Source of the DNA: an uncultured Sulfitobacter sp.
Lineage (GTDB): Bacteria; Pseudomonadota; Alphaproteobacteria; Rhodobacterales; Rhodobacteraceae
Assembly (NCBI RefSeq): GCF_947500075.1
Contig: NZ_CANMQS010000007.1
Coordinates: 62,001 to 126,000 of the forward strand
Length of the DNA stretch: 64,000 bases
Direction: 5' to 3'
Of the stretch, positions 53,503-63,164 are shown piece after piece; the first letter of the stretch is position 1, and each line of letters begins with the position of its first letter. Made by a program: the position numbers and the translations under genes. The notes under the pieces were generated by a model that saw nothing but the letters and a program-made list of their open reading frames with translations, was not told where the DNA came from and made no database searches.

Positions 53503-53625
53503 CTGATCAAGCAACCATGTCTGGATTGGTATGACAAACGCTCAACACTCTTTTTCCGCTGGCCAATGACAGTTTCCGCGCATTGCCACATTGCTGGGCA
53601 CTGTTGCGATGGCGCGTGTGGCTGT

Positions 53626-54333
53626 TCAGATCGAAACGGCCTGTTGCAGCTGGTCAGAGGAAATCTCGGACTTTGCGCCCTGAAGAATGCACCTGCCCCG
53701 TTCAAGAACTGCAAATCTGTCGCCCAGCCCATATGCAAAGTCGAGGTATTGCTCCACCAGCACAATCGCCATTTGTCCCTGTTGGCGCAACTCGCCAATG
53801 ACCTCTCCGATGTGGGTGATGATGTTGGGCTGGATGCCTTCTGTGGGCTCATCCAGCAACAGCAGTTTTGGCCGGGTGATCAACGCCCGCGCAATGGCGA
53901 GTTGCTGTTGCTGACCACCAGACAGATCCCCGCCTCGACGGCTCAGGAATTGCTTGAGGATGGGGAACAGCTCGAAAATCTCTGACGGTATCTCTCGCTC
54001 TCCCCGGTCAAGGCAGGCAAAGCCGGTTTCAAGGTTTTCCTGCACGGTCAGGAACGGGAATATCTCACGACCCTGCGGCACGTAGGCGACGCCGCGTTTG
54101 GCAAGAACGTGGGCCTGTGCGCGGGTGATGCTTTGACCATCCAGCACGTAGGATCCGCCGCTGATCGGATGAGTGCCTGACATGGCTTTGAGCAGGCTTG
54201 TCTTGCCCACGCCATTCGTGCCCATCACGCAGGTGACTTCACCAATCTGCGCGGTCAGATCAATGCCGTTGAGGATCTGGCTGCTGCCATAATGCAGCGT
54301 CAGATCGCTGAGGGTGAGCAGGTTATCGGCCAA
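53626..54333 (-). CDS. urtE: urea ABC transporter ATPase UrtE
   Basis: This 235-residue LivF-like ATPase has Walker A GTNGVGKTS, a signature LSGGQQQQLAI and Walker B LLLDEPTEGIQPNI, the last typical of UrtE. The start is probably TTG 54333, with GAGG six bases upstream, inside the end of urtD (11-bp overlap). It is the last of five urea transporter genes. Confidence 0.95.
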   Translation of the reverse strand: MADNLLTLSDLTLHYGSSQILNGIDLTAQIGEVTCVMGTNGVGKTSLLKAMSGTHPISGGSYVLDGQSITRAQAHVLAKRGVAYVPQGREIFPFLTVQENLETGFACLDRGEREIPSEIFELFPILKQFLSRRGGDLSGGQQQQLAIARALITRPKLLLLDEPTEGIQPNIITHIGEVIGELRQQGQMAIVLVEQYLDFAYGLGDRFAVLERGRCILQGAKSEISSDQLQQAVSI

Positions 54334-55063
54334 GGTATACCTCAATCACTTTTTCATCCGCCGTTACATGATCAAGGCTGCCTTCAGCCAGCACCGATCC
54401 TTCGTGCAGCACCGTCACTTTGCAGCCCAGACGGCGCACGAATTCCATATCATGCTCCACCACGACCACCGCACGGGTCTTGGCGGCTTCCACCAACAAC
54501 GCCGTGGTGTGTTCGCGCTCCGCGGCCGTCATGCCCGCAGCAGGTTCATCCACCAAAAGCAGGCGCGGTTCCTGGGCCAGCAGCATGCCGATCTCCAGCC
54601 ATTGCTTTTGACCGTGTGACAGCTCTCCTGATTTGCGATGCAGCGCGGCGGCCAACCCGATCTGTTCAGCAAGATCCGCGACCGCCGCGCGATCGGCCTC
54701 TGACGCGCGAAAGCGCAGCACAGCCAGAGGCCCGCGTTTCTTTTTCAGCGCCAGCATCAGGTTATCGGCCACGCTTTGGTCTTCAAATACCGTGGGGCGC
54801 TGAAACTTGCGTCCAATCCCGGCCTGCGCGATTTGGCTTTCCGACATCGACAGAAGGGACACAGACTTCTCCCCCCAGATCACCCGGCCATCGTTCGGGC
54901 GGGTTTTGCCGGTGATGATGTCCATGAAGGTGGTCTTGCCCGCGCCATTTGGGCCAATGACCGCGCGCATCTCAGCCTCACCGATCTGGAATGACAGGTT
55001 GTTGATGGCCTTGAACCCGTCAAACGACACGGAAACGCCCGAGACTTCCAAAAGTGTGCTCAT
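54323..55063 (-). CDS. urtD: urea ABC transporter ATPase UrtD
   Basis: This 246-residue LivG-like ATPase has Walker A GPNGAGKTTFMDIITGKTRP (the last part typical of UrtD), a signature LSHGQKQWLEIGM and Walker B LLVDEPAAGMT. Its ATG overlaps the urtC stop by four bases and its stop lies inside the urtE start. Confidence 0.96.
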   Translation of the reverse strand: MSTLLEVSGVSVSFDGFKAINNLSFQIGEAEMRAVIGPNGAGKTTFMDIITGKTRPNDGRVIWGEKSVSLLSMSESQIAQAGIGRKFQRPTVFEDQSVADNLMLALKKKRGPLAVLRFRASEADRAAVADLAEQIGLAAALHRKSGELSHGQKQWLEIGMLLAQEPRLLLVDEPAAGMTAAEREHTTALLVEAAKTRAVVVVEHDMEFVRRLGCKVTVLHEGSVLAEGSLDHVTADEKVIEVYLGR

Positions 55064-56316
55064 CTGTCCGCCTCCTTTTCGCGCAGCGCACCGGCGTCTG
55101 GGCCGAGGTCTTGCCCATGGCGGTTCGGCATCCGGCGCGCTGCGACCAGATCAAACAGCCCACCAATGCCGCGCGGGGCAAAAAGGGTCACGCCAACAAA
55201 GGACAGCCCCAACAGGATCGTCCACCAGTCCACCCATTGCACCGTGTAGACACCCAGGTTGATGTCGGGTGCCTGCCCGCCCGTGAACCATGTCGACAAG
55301 AGCGAGACGAATGCCGCCCCGATGACAGCGCCATAGAGCCTGCCCCGCCCGCCAATCGCGACCCAAACGGCGAGGTAGATGGAAGCAATGGGCGCGATCT
55401 CCGCCGGGTTGATGATACCCGCCTGCGGATAGTAGAGCGCGCCGGCAATGCCTGCGATCACAGCAGTGATGGTGAAGATGAACAGCTTATAGGCTTCAAC
55501 CGAATACCCCAGAAACCGCACGCGCGCTTCATCATCCCGAATGGCGCGGATTACAGAGCCGAATTTGCCCGAGACGACCCAGGCGCACATAAGATAGCCC
55601 AGCCCCAAGGCCAGCGCAGAAGCCCAGAAAAACAGGATGGAAATCGTGGATTGCGGCACATCTCCCTGACCGGGGAGGTTTTGCAGGCCAGACAGGCCGT
55701 TGTTGCCACGCAGACCGGAGTCGTTCTGAAACAGATACAGCGACAGGGCCAGCGTCATCGCCTGCGTCAGGATCGACAGGTAGACGCCCGTCACCCGGCT
55801 GCGGAACGCCAGCCAACCGAAGACCAGCGCCAAGAGGCCGGGCACCAGAACCACAGCGGCCAGTTGCAAGGGCAAGGAATGGGCAAACGCCCAGATCGGC
55901 GGGAACTCCGATGCCCCCACCACGCCGAAAATCTGTGCCGCAATGCCGTCAGAGATCTCTTGCGGTGTGGGGGGCAATGGGGCTGCGGCAAGACTGGTCT
56001 GCACGATGATCTCTGTGCGGGCGTACATCAGCCACATGCCAATCGCGTAGCCACCGATGCCAAAGAACGCCATATGGCCCAGCGACAGGATCCCGCAATA
56101 GCCCCAGACAAGGTCCATCGCCAACGCGACAAGGCACAGACACAGGGTTTTGCCCAGCGTTTTGACAAAGCTGGTTGAGATCACGCCGATGCCAAATCCT
56201 TCCGCCAGAACCGTGACGCCTATCGTAAACAGCGCCAGAATGCCGATGAAGATCACCGCGGAGGGGTGACGCAGCACAAAAGCGCGGCGGGGGGGGGTCA
56301 GGGCCAGATCCGTCAT
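55060..56316 (-). CDS. urtC: urea ABC transporter permease UrtC
   Basis: This 418-residue LivM-like permease has about ten membrane segments. Typical parts are YCGILSLGHMAFFGIGGYAIGMWLM near 90-112 and GGRGRLYGAVIGAAF near 318-332. UrtC is longer than LivM, as here. It pairs with UrtB to move urea across the inner membrane. Confidence 0.96.
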   Translation of the reverse strand: MTDLALTPPRRAFVLRHPSAVIFIGILALFTIGVTVLAEGFGIGVISTSFVKTLGKTLCLCLVALAMDLVWGYCGILSLGHMAFFGIGGYAIGMWLMYARTEIIVQTSLAAAPLPPTPQEISDGIAAQIFGVVGASEFPPIWAFAHSLPLQLAAVVLVPGLLALVFGWLAFRSRVTGVYLSILTQAMTLALSLYLFQNDSGLRGNNGLSGLQNLPGQGDVPQSTISILFFWASALALGLGYLMCAWVVSGKFGSVIRAIRDDEARVRFLGYSVEAYKLFIFTITAVIAGIAGALYYPQAGIINPAEIAPIASIYLAVWVAIGGRGRLYGAVIGAAFVSLLSTWFTGGQAPDINLGVYTVQWVDWWTILLGLSFVGVTLFAPRGIGGLFDLVAARRMPNRHGQDLGPDAGALREKEADR

Positions 56317-56317
56317 C

Positions 56318-58276
56318 TCAAGCCTCCGCCGCCCGGCCTTTGAGCGCGATGATCCCGCGCGGCCGGAACTGGATAAAGAGGATGATGAAGAGGATCATGT
56401 AAGTCTGCGCGGCAAGCGTATTGGAGGGGTTCAACCACTCGATCCCTTTTTGCAGCGTGCCGACCAATGTCGCGCCCAGCAATGTGCCCCAGATGTTGCC
56501 GACGCCCCCGACGACCACGGTCATGAAGCTTTGAACGATGTAGTCCGCGCCCATTTCCGAGGTGACCTTTGCGTAAAGCCCGATGGCGACCCCGGCGATC
56601 CCCGCGATGCCGGACCCAAAGCCGAAGGTCAGCATGTTGATGCGGTCCGGGTTGATGCCCATGGAGGCCGCCATACGCGGGTTTTGCGTAGCCGCGCGCA
56701 CTTCCAGCCCCAATCGCGTGCGGTTCATCACAAACAGGAACAGCGCAAGGAAAATCAGCGCGAGCACAAAGATCGCGATGCGGATGTAGCTGATGGCGAT
56801 GACGTCGTTGATGACCAGTGAGCCATCCAGCCAACCGGGTGCCGTCAGGGGCCGCGCTTGCGTGCCAAAGATGTTCTTGGCCAGTTGTTGCAAGGCAATG
56901 GACACACCGAAGGTGGCCAGCAGCGTTTCGAGGGGGCGATGGTAGAGCCAGCGGATCACCAGCCGCTCCATCACCACACCGGCGGCAAAGGTCACGGCAA
57001 AAGCCAGCGGAATGGCAAGCAGGATCGACAGGGTGTAATCGGGCACGAACAATTGCACGACGTAGCCCGTATAGGCGCCCATCATGATGAACTCTCCATG
57101 GGCCATGTTGATCACGCCCATCACGCCAAAGGTGATCGCCAACCCAATGGCCGCCAGAAAGTAGATCGAGGCGAGGGAGAGGCCATCCAATGCAAGATCA
57201 ACGGTCTGGCTCATTGCAAGTTTGGCTTCGATATCCTTCAGCGCGGTTTGAGCCGCCAAAGCAACCGGGACAGGTGCCCCAACAAAAGCCTCGAAGAAGA
57301 CAAAACGCTCCAGCGTCGTCGCCACGTCTTCATCGGTCACCAGCGGGGGCACTGCGCCACTTTGCGCCAGGGTTGCGTAAACGGCGGCACGGGCGTCATC
57401 GGTATCAAGCGTGGCGACCTGAATGCCCGCAATCTGGTCGCCATCGATGTTTTCAATCAGGGCAGCGCGCAGCATGTCAGGATCGGTGCGGGGCGGGGCG
57501 AGATTCTGGGCGGTCAGCAGGGCGTAGGCTGCATCAGGTGACAGCCCCTCTCCCACGTCAACGGGCATCGCACCTTCGGGCAGGCTCTGTGCGACGTCCA
57601 GACGGGTTTGCACCAGCGGGTTCAGCGCGGCACGCAGATCAACACTCAGATCGCCGGAGAATCCTTCAATGGCGGCAATACGCTCTGCATCTTCTTCGGC
57701 AAACCGGATCGTGAGCAGCCGTTCCAAACGGGCCTTGCGGGCCTTTAGCGCCGCATCGGTTTCCACATCAATCGACGCACGAAGGGCGGCCAAATGGGTC
57801 GCTTCGGCATCCCGCTCAATCGCTGTCAGCGCCCTTTGACGGGTCACCGGGTCCGGATCGTTAAGCTGGAACTGCACCAGAGCGGAGGCGATCATGCCAC
57901 GAATGCCTGAGTTGGGTTTCAGCTGTTTGTAGGATTTCCGCGGCGCGGTGCCGATTTCCAAGCCGCCAGCCACGTCAAAAAGCGTCAGCGCACCGCCATC
58001 GGCCTTCGCCCCAAAAACAAACAGGCCCGTCTCTTTTTCAAACCACATGTCCTTGGCTTGCCACCGCTCCAGCACCACCTGAGCGTCCGGAAGGCCGCTG
58101 TTTGCAAGCGCGTCGATGGCCGGGCCAATGGACTTGCGCGATGATTTCTGGATCTCCGGCCCGAATTGCTGAAGCAGCAACTGGATGGGCGTGTCGGACT
58201 GCTGCGCGGATGCAGGCAAAGCTAGGGAAACGCATACAAAAAGACAGGCGACCAAACGCCGGAGCAGCAGCAACAT
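56318..58276 (-). CDS. urtB: urea ABC transporter permease UrtB with large periplasmic N-domain
   Basis: This 652-residue protein has a signal peptide (about 1-24, LALPASAQ), a long helical extracytoplasmic region (about 25-355) rich in TPR-like alpha-helices, and a LivH-like permease (about 358-645) with VINMAHGEFIMMGAYTGY. The extended form is known for UrtB in many proteobacteria. It may contact UrtA or sense urea. It lies one base before urtC. Confidence 0.95.
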   Translation of the reverse strand: MLLLLRRLVACLFVCVSLALPASAQQSDTPIQLLLQQFGPEIQKSSRKSIGPAIDALANSGLPDAQVVLERWQAKDMWFEKETGLFVFGAKADGGALTLFDVAGGLEIGTAPRKSYKQLKPNSGIRGMIASALVQFQLNDPDPVTRQRALTAIERDAEATHLAALRASIDVETDAALKARKARLERLLTIRFAEEDAERIAAIEGFSGDLSVDLRAALNPLVQTRLDVAQSLPEGAMPVDVGEGLSPDAAYALLTAQNLAPPRTDPDMLRAALIENIDGDQIAGIQVATLDTDDARAAVYATLAQSGAVPPLVTDEDVATTLERFVFFEAFVGAPVPVALAAQTALKDIEAKLAMSQTVDLALDGLSLASIYFLAAIGLAITFGVMGVINMAHGEFIMMGAYTGYVVQLFVPDYTLSILLAIPLAFAVTFAAGVVMERLVIRWLYHRPLETLLATFGVSIALQQLAKNIFGTQARPLTAPGWLDGSLVINDVIAISYIRIAIFVLALIFLALFLFVMNRTRLGLEVRAATQNPRMAASMGINPDRINMLTFGFGSGIAGIAGVAIGLYAKVTSEMGADYIVQSFMTVVVGGVGNIWGTLLGATLVGTLQKGIEWLNPSNTLAAQTYMILFIILFIQFRPRGIIALKGRAAEA

Positions 58277-58300
58277 CAGGGTATTCCTTTGACCTCAATA

Positions 58301-58322
58301 CCGGGGCGATTGCCCGCCCCGG
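58301..58322 (-). terminator. hairpin between urtA and urtB
   Basis: CCGGGGCG and CGCCCCGG form a perfect 8-bp stem with a six-base loop, 17 bp after the urtA stop and 25 bp before the urtB start. It is the fourth such post-receptor hairpin in the window. Confidence 0.65.
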
Positions 58323-58339
58323 CTGTCTTGAGACGTCGT

Positions 58340-59617
58340 TTAGTAGTTCGACTTGATCTGCACGCAGGTCGAAGAACTGGTGTTGTACATGCCACACCCG
58401 AGGTCTTTCCAATCGGAGACAAGCACCGCGGATTCAGGCAGGTAATCCGTCCACGCATCCCCCGGCACTTCTTCGGTCTGGGAGATGATGTCGAACTGGC
58501 CGTCTTCCTGGATCTCACCGATCAGGACAGGCTTTGACAGGTGATGGTTCGGCAGCATGACCGCCGTACCGCCGGTCAGGTTCGGGAACTCCTGCCCGTA
58601 CATCGCTTCGCGCACCGCATCCACTTCTGTGGATCCCGCTGCCTCTGCCGCATTCACCCACATGTTGAAGCCGATGTAATGCGCTTCCATGGGATCGTTG
58701 GTCACACGGTCTTCGCCCATGCGCTCTTTCCATGCGGCGATCCAGGCTTCATTGGCGTCGCTGTCGGCAGACTGGAAGTAATTCCACGCCGCCAGATGAC
58801 CCACCAGATTGGTGGTATCGAGACCAGACAGTTCTTCCTCTCCAACAGAGAAGGCGACAACGGGGATATCATCCGCGGAAATGCCTGCCGCTGCCAGTTC
58901 CTTGTAGAACCCGACATTTGCATCGCCGTTGATGGTGGAAATCACGCCAACCTTCTTCCCGTCCGCGCCCAGCGCCACAACGTCCGCTACGATCTTGGAC
59001 CAGTCAGAATGACCAAAGGGCGTGTAGTTCACAAAGATATCGTCCTTGGCGATCCCTTTTTGCTGCAAGTAGGACTCTAGGATGTTGTTGGTCGTCCGGG
59101 GATAGACATAATCCGTGCCAAGCAGCGCGAATTTCTCTACTTCCAGTTCTTCGAGGAAGTAGTCCGTGGCCGGGATGGCCTGCTGGTTCGGGGCGGCGCC
59201 AGTGTAGAAGACGTTCTTGGAGCTTTCCTCGCCCTCGTATTGCACCGGGTAGAACAGCAGACCGTTCAGTTCCTCGATCACGGGCAGCACAGACTTGCGT
59301 GACACGGACGTCCAGTTGCCAAAGATCACGTCAACCTCATGCACCGTCAGGAGTTCACGCGCCTTTTCGGCAAAGAGTGGCCAGTCGGAGGCGGGATCAA
59401 CGACAACGGCTTCCAACTGGCAGCCCAGCACGCCGCCTTTGGCGTTCTGCTGTTCTACAAGCATCTCCATTGTGTCTTTGAGCGTCGTTTCGGAGATCGC
59501 CATGGTGCCGGACAGGGAATGCAGAATGCCCACTTTGACGGGGCAATCGGCAAATGCGGGGGCGGCGCTGGCGATCAAAAGGGCCGCAGCGGAAGTTTTC
59601 ATGAGTTTTGGTGACAT
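58340..59617 (-). CDS. urtA: urea ABC transporter substrate-binding protein UrtA
   Basis: This 425-residue periplasmic receptor binds urea. The signal peptide (MKTSAAALLIASAAPAFA) ends near residue 24. Diagnostic segments are VKVGILHSLSGTMAISETTLKDT, YPVQYEGEESSKNVFYTGAAPNQQ and the C-terminal part GGTAVMLPNHHLSKPV. ATG 59617 has AAGGAA seven bases upstream. No urease gene is in the window. Confidence 0.96.
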   Translation of the reverse strand: MSPKLMKTSAAALLIASAAPAFADCPVKVGILHSLSGTMAISETTLKDTMEMLVEQQNAKGGVLGCQLEAVVVDPASDWPLFAEKARELLTVHEVDVIFGNWTSVSRKSVLPVIEELNGLLFYPVQYEGEESSKNVFYTGAAPNQQAIPATDYFLEELEVEKFALLGTDYVYPRTTNNILESYLQQKGIAKDDIFVNYTPFGHSDWSKIVADVVALGADGKKVGVISTINGDANVGFYKELAAAGISADDIPVVAFSVGEEELSGLDTTNLVGHLAAWNYFQSADSDANEAWIAAWKERMGEDRVTNDPMEAHYIGFNMWVNAAEAAGSTEVDAVREAMYGQEFPNLTGGTAVMLPNHHLSKPVLIGEIQEDGQFDIISQTEEVPGDAWTDYLPESAVLVSDWKDLGCGMYNTSSSTCVQIKSNY

Positions 59618-60056
59618 CGCAGTTTCCTTGTTGCGACGCGCGACAGCCTTGCATGGGAGATCAGAACACCCCATATCCGGCAACACGCATCTATTGCGGT
59701 GTGCGATGGTGAATTTGGTTGCTAGGCCTGCACCATCGCGCATTTTAGTTTGCTGGATCCACAAAGGACCCGATGAATTGGTAGGCAGAATTCGCAGGAC
59801 GCTGGAGTCAATTGCGACTTTTCAGCCATTGAGCCGCGAATGACCGCTCATAAAATCAGCACATCACCAAAAAGCGTTTAGTAATTAGGCAGGCCGCTAA
59901 GCCAAGGGAGATCGGCGCTTGGGGGCTGCCATCTCGCCGCGCCCGGTCCCATGATCATCGCACCCCATCCTGTGCCGGGTGCTCATCGCGGTGTTTCACG
60001 CCCGCGCCACTGTGTGCATAGTGCATTCAGTCAAGAACAGATGACGGAGCAGCGGC
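59618..60056. other. divergent promoter region between urtA and the HIBADH-like gene
   Basis: This 439-bp gap contains no convincing gene. It should hold promoters for both directions. Near urtA is an inverted repeat (59703-59739). About 25 bp before the HIBADH-like gene there are two tandem GTGCAT units (GTGCATAGTGCAT). No sigma-54 box was clearly recognised. Confidence 0.5.
59703..59739. repeat. inverted repeat upstream of urtA
   Basis: GCGATGGTG (59703-59711) and CACCATCGC (59731-59739) are perfect inverted copies separated by 19 bp. They lie about 85-120 bp upstream of urtA. They could be half-sites for a nitrogen regulator or an untranslated-leader hairpin. Confidence 0.45.
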
Positions 60057-60926
60057 GTGCAGATTGGACTGATTGGATGTGGAAACATGGGCGGCGGCAT
60101 GGCGCGCCACATGTTGTCCAGCGGATGTGGATTGGTCTGTTATGACCCCAGCCCCACGATACGCAAGGACATGCAAACCGCCGGAGCAGAGGTCACAACA
60201 TCAGAAGCAGAGGTCGCCAGGGCGGTCGAGATCGTGATCTTGTCCTTGCCCAAGGCATCCGTTGTTGAAAGCGTCATGGCAGTGATTGCGCCACATCTGG
60301 TGCAGGGGGCTGTGGTTCTGGACACGTCAACATCGGAACCCGGCACATCTCAGGCAATGGCGGCGCTTGGGAAAGAACACGGGTTTGACTTTGTGGACGG
60401 GCCGGTCAGCGGTGGACCTGCCGCGGCCAACACCGGAACCATGACGATGCTGCTGGGCGGAGACGCCACCGCCATTGAAAAGCTTCGCCCGGTTCTGGAC
60501 ATCCTGACATCCAAGACCGTGGTTGTCGGAGGATCGGGTGCAGGGCATGCTGCAAAGATCGTCAACAACATGCTATGTGCCGCCAACCTTGTGCTGGTCG
60601 CCGAAGCGGTGCGTCTTGGCGCAGCAGCAGGCGTGCGTGCCGACGATCTTCTCGAAGGGATCAACGCCGGGTCAGGTCGCAGCGGGGTGAGCGAAGTGAA
60701 TTTCCCCAAATGGGTTCTCAATGACGCCTTTGATTCCGGCTTCACCATGGGTTTGATGCGCAAGGATGTAGGTTTGGCTCTGAAGCTGGCCAAGACGTCA
60801 GGTGTCGATCTGGCGGGCTTTGATCGCATTGCCGATCTGTGGCTGCGCGGGTCTGAACACATTCCCGATGAGGCCGATTTCAATGCAATTGTCGGGTATA
60901 ACGAGAAAGGCCAGACGCATGGATGA
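60057..60926 (+). CDS. 3-hydroxyisobutyrate dehydrogenase-family oxidoreductase
   Basis: This 289-residue enzyme has the beta-hydroxyacid dehydrogenase pattern: the Rossmann GLIGCGNMGGGMARHML (about 4-20), substrate segment FVDGPVSGGPAAANTGTMT (about 118-136), catalytic Lys in GSGAGHAAKIVNNML and the C-terminal MRKDVGLALKLAK. It oxidises or reduces a short hydroxy acid with NAD(P). It starts at GTG 60057, after a GGAG site, and overlaps the aldehyde dehydrogenase gene by eight bases. Confidence 0.9.
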   Translation: MQIGLIGCGNMGGGMARHMLSSGCGLVCYDPSPTIRKDMQTAGAEVTTSEAEVARAVEIVILSLPKASVVESVMAVIAPHLVQGAVVLDTSTSEPGTSQAMAALGKEHGFDFVDGPVSGGPAAANTGTMTMLLGGDATAIEKLRPVLDILTSKTVVVGGSGAGHAAKIVNNMLCAANLVLVAEAVRLGAAAGVRADDLLEGINAGSGRSGVSEVNFPKWVLNDAFDSGFTMGLMRKDVGLALKLAKTSGVDLAGFDRIADLWLRGSEHIPDEADFNAIVGYNEKGQTHG

Positions 60927-62427
60927 CCGCAAGAAGGCTTTGCACGAAGCCATGGCTGCCGTTGGGTTGGGCGCAGTCCCGCAATCCCTGATCAACGGCG
61001 CGCTATGTGATGGCGCGGGCGCGGAAATCACATTGACGGACCCCTTCACCGAAGAGGTTCTATGTACCTACCCCGATGCCGATGTTGATCTGGCCTTGCA
61101 CGCCTGTGCCACGGCTCAGACCGCGCAACAGGGGTGGGCCAAGGGCATGTCAGCCGCGGCGCGGGGACAGATCATGCAGGACATCTCCCGCGCGGTTCTG
61201 GCCCATATCGCCCCCCTTTCGACCATCGAAGCGATCATCGCAGGCAAGCCCATCCGCGATTGCCGGGTCGAGGTCGCCAAGGTGGCAGAGATGTTTGCCT
61301 ATTACGCCGGCTGGGCAGACAAACTGCACGGGGAGGTGATCCCGGTGCCCTCCGGGCATCTGAACTATACCATCCGCGAACCCCTTGGCGTGGTGTTCCA
61401 GATCACACCATGGAACGCACCGATCTTTACCGGCGGCTGGCAGATTGCACCCGCGATTGCGACGGGCAACGGGGTTGTGATCAAACCAAGTGAGCTGACA
61501 CCGGTCACAACCGTTGCTCTGGTGAAACTGGCCGAGGACGCTGGCCTGCCACGCGGATTGGTGAACGTGCTGTGCGGTCTTGGCCCCACCTGTGGCGAAG
61601 CGGCGATCAAACATGCCGCTGTGCGCAAGGTGGTCTTTGTTGGTTCTCCGGAAACCGGACGCCGGGTCGCCACAACGGCATCGGCCGCGCTGAAACCATC
61701 GGTTCTGGAACTGGGTGGGAAATCCGCGAATATCGTCTTTGACGACGCGAACATTGAACATGCCTGCCTCGGGGCGCAGGCCGCCATCTTCTCTGGCGCC
61801 GGACAAAGCTGCGTCGCGGGGTCGCGGTTGTTGGTGCACAAATCAATTCATGCCCCACTGATTGAGATGCTGGAGCGCGGGATGAACAGCATCAAACTGG
61901 GTGATCCGCTGGACGAGGCAACGGAGATCGGCCCGATCAGCAATGCCAGACAATATGCACATGTGACCGGCATGATTGCCGCCGCCCGCGATGCGGGTGC
62001 AGACGTGCTGTCACGGTCAGATCACCAAGAACAGGGCTACTTCGTTGCGCCGACCGTATTGAACGGCCTCTCCAACACCGCAAAAACCGCGCAGGAAGAA
62101 ATCTTTGGACCGGTCGTAACCGCCATTCCCTTTGAGGATGAAGAGGAGGCCATCGCCCTTGCAAATGATACCGCATTCGGTTTGGCGGGCGCGGTGTGGA
62201 CTGCTGATGTGGGGCGGGCCCACCGGATGGCGGATGCGGTGCGTGCGGGCACCTTCTGGATCAACAGCTACAAGGCCATTCACGTCTCTTCTCCTTTCGG
62301 GGGATCCTTGAATTCCGGCTTTGGGCGATCCAGCGGAACCGACGCATTGATGGAATACACCTCCGCAAAAAGCGTCTGGCTGGACAGTGCGCCAAAACCA
62401 AGGATTGCCTTCGGGTATGTCTCCTAG
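60919..62427 (+). CDS. NAD(P)-dependent aldehyde dehydrogenase
   Basis: This 502-residue enzyme has the ALDH motifs: VFQITPWNAPIFTGGWQIAPA, catalytic Glu in VLELGGKSANIV, the nucleophile Cys in GAGQSCVAGSR and EEIFGPVVTAIPF. The ATG at 60919 overlaps the previous stop. With the HIBADH-like enzyme it could oxidise an alcohol to an aldehyde and then to an acid. The substrate is unknown. Confidence 0.92.
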   Translation: MDDRKKALHEAMAAVGLGAVPQSLINGALCDGAGAEITLTDPFTEEVLCTYPDADVDLALHACATAQTAQQGWAKGMSAAARGQIMQDISRAVLAHIAPLSTIEAIIAGKPIRDCRVEVAKVAEMFAYYAGWADKLHGEVIPVPSGHLNYTIREPLGVVFQITPWNAPIFTGGWQIAPAIATGNGVVIKPSELTPVTTVALVKLAEDAGLPRGLVNVLCGLGPTCGEAAIKHAAVRKVVFVGSPETGRRVATTASAALKPSVLELGGKSANIVFDDANIEHACLGAQAAIFSGAGQSCVAGSRLLVHKSIHAPLIEMLERGMNSIKLGDPLDEATEIGPISNARQYAHVTGMIAAARDAGADVLSRSDHQEQGYFVAPTVLNGLSNTAKTAQEEIFGPVVTAIPFEDEEEAIALANDTAFGLAGAVWTADVGRAHRMADAVRAGTFWINSYKAIHVSSPFGGSLNSGFGRSSGTDALMEYTSAKSVWLDSAPKPRIAFGYVS

Positions 62428-62435
62428 GAGAAATC

Positions 62436-63164
62436 ATGCAGCTTGTTGATGATGTGAAAGCCTTGCTGGAGGCAGACCCACAGGCCAAAGCCATTCTCGA
62501 CCTTGGGCCATTCTCCGATTTCCCGGCCTTGGCAGGCGCGGTTTTCAGACACCTGACGGGCAACGCGCAGATCGGCAAAACAGTTGCCGACACCTACCGT
62601 GGGGACCCGGTTTTGGCAGACCTATCTGTCCATGACATCGCGGAAGCCGCACGCAGAAATGTTGAACCGGGCGGTGCGGCGGCGACCTGTCTGTTTGCGC
62701 GTGGCGCCCAGGCCATCATGGCCCACCGGGTGGCGCACAAGGTCTGGACCGATGGCGATACCACGCGGGCACGGGCCGTCTCTGCCATATGCGGGCGGGC
62801 ATTGGATACCGACATCCACCCTGCCGCCCGGATTGGCGCAGGGTTGTGGCTCGACCACGGATTGGGGTTTGTCGCGGGCGAGACAAGCGTCATCGAAGAG
62901 GACGTCTCCATCTGGCACAACGTTACGCTTGGCAGCACCTTGAGCAAGAGTGGTCCCAAGCGGCACCCTCATGTCAAACGTGGTGCGGTGATTGGTGCGG
63001 GTGCAATCCTGCTGGGTGGCATCACCATTGGTGCCGCGGCCAACATCGGCGCCGGGGCAATTGTGCTGGAGGACGTGCCGGAGGGCACGTTGATCGCGGG
63101 CCAGAAAGCAATGATGCGCGGCACCGCGCGTGTGCGTTTCACCCCTGCGGGTTCTGCCCCATGA
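62436..63164 (+). CDS. serine O-acetyltransferase-family protein (CysE-like)
   Basis: This 242-residue protein has the N-terminal helical CysE domain and a left-handed hexapeptide-repeat C-terminus: TDIHPAARIGAGLWLDHGLGFVAGETSVIEEDVSIWHNVTLG. CysE makes O-acetylserine for cysteine synthesis. Its place in a dehydrogenase operon suggests either a specialised serine pool or acetylation of a similar hydroxy compound. The next gene overlaps its stop by four bases. Confidence 0.88.
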   Translation: MQLVDDVKALLEADPQAKAILDLGPFSDFPALAGAVFRHLTGNAQIGKTVADTYRGDPVLADLSVHDIAEAARRNVEPGGAAATCLFARGAQAIMAHRVAHKVWTDGDTTRARAVSAICGRALDTDIHPAARIGAGLWLDHGLGFVAGETSVIEEDVSIWHNVTLGSTLSKSGPKRHPHVKRGAVIGAGAILLGGITIGAAANIGAGAIVLEDVPEGTLIAGQKAMMRGTARVRFTPAGSAP

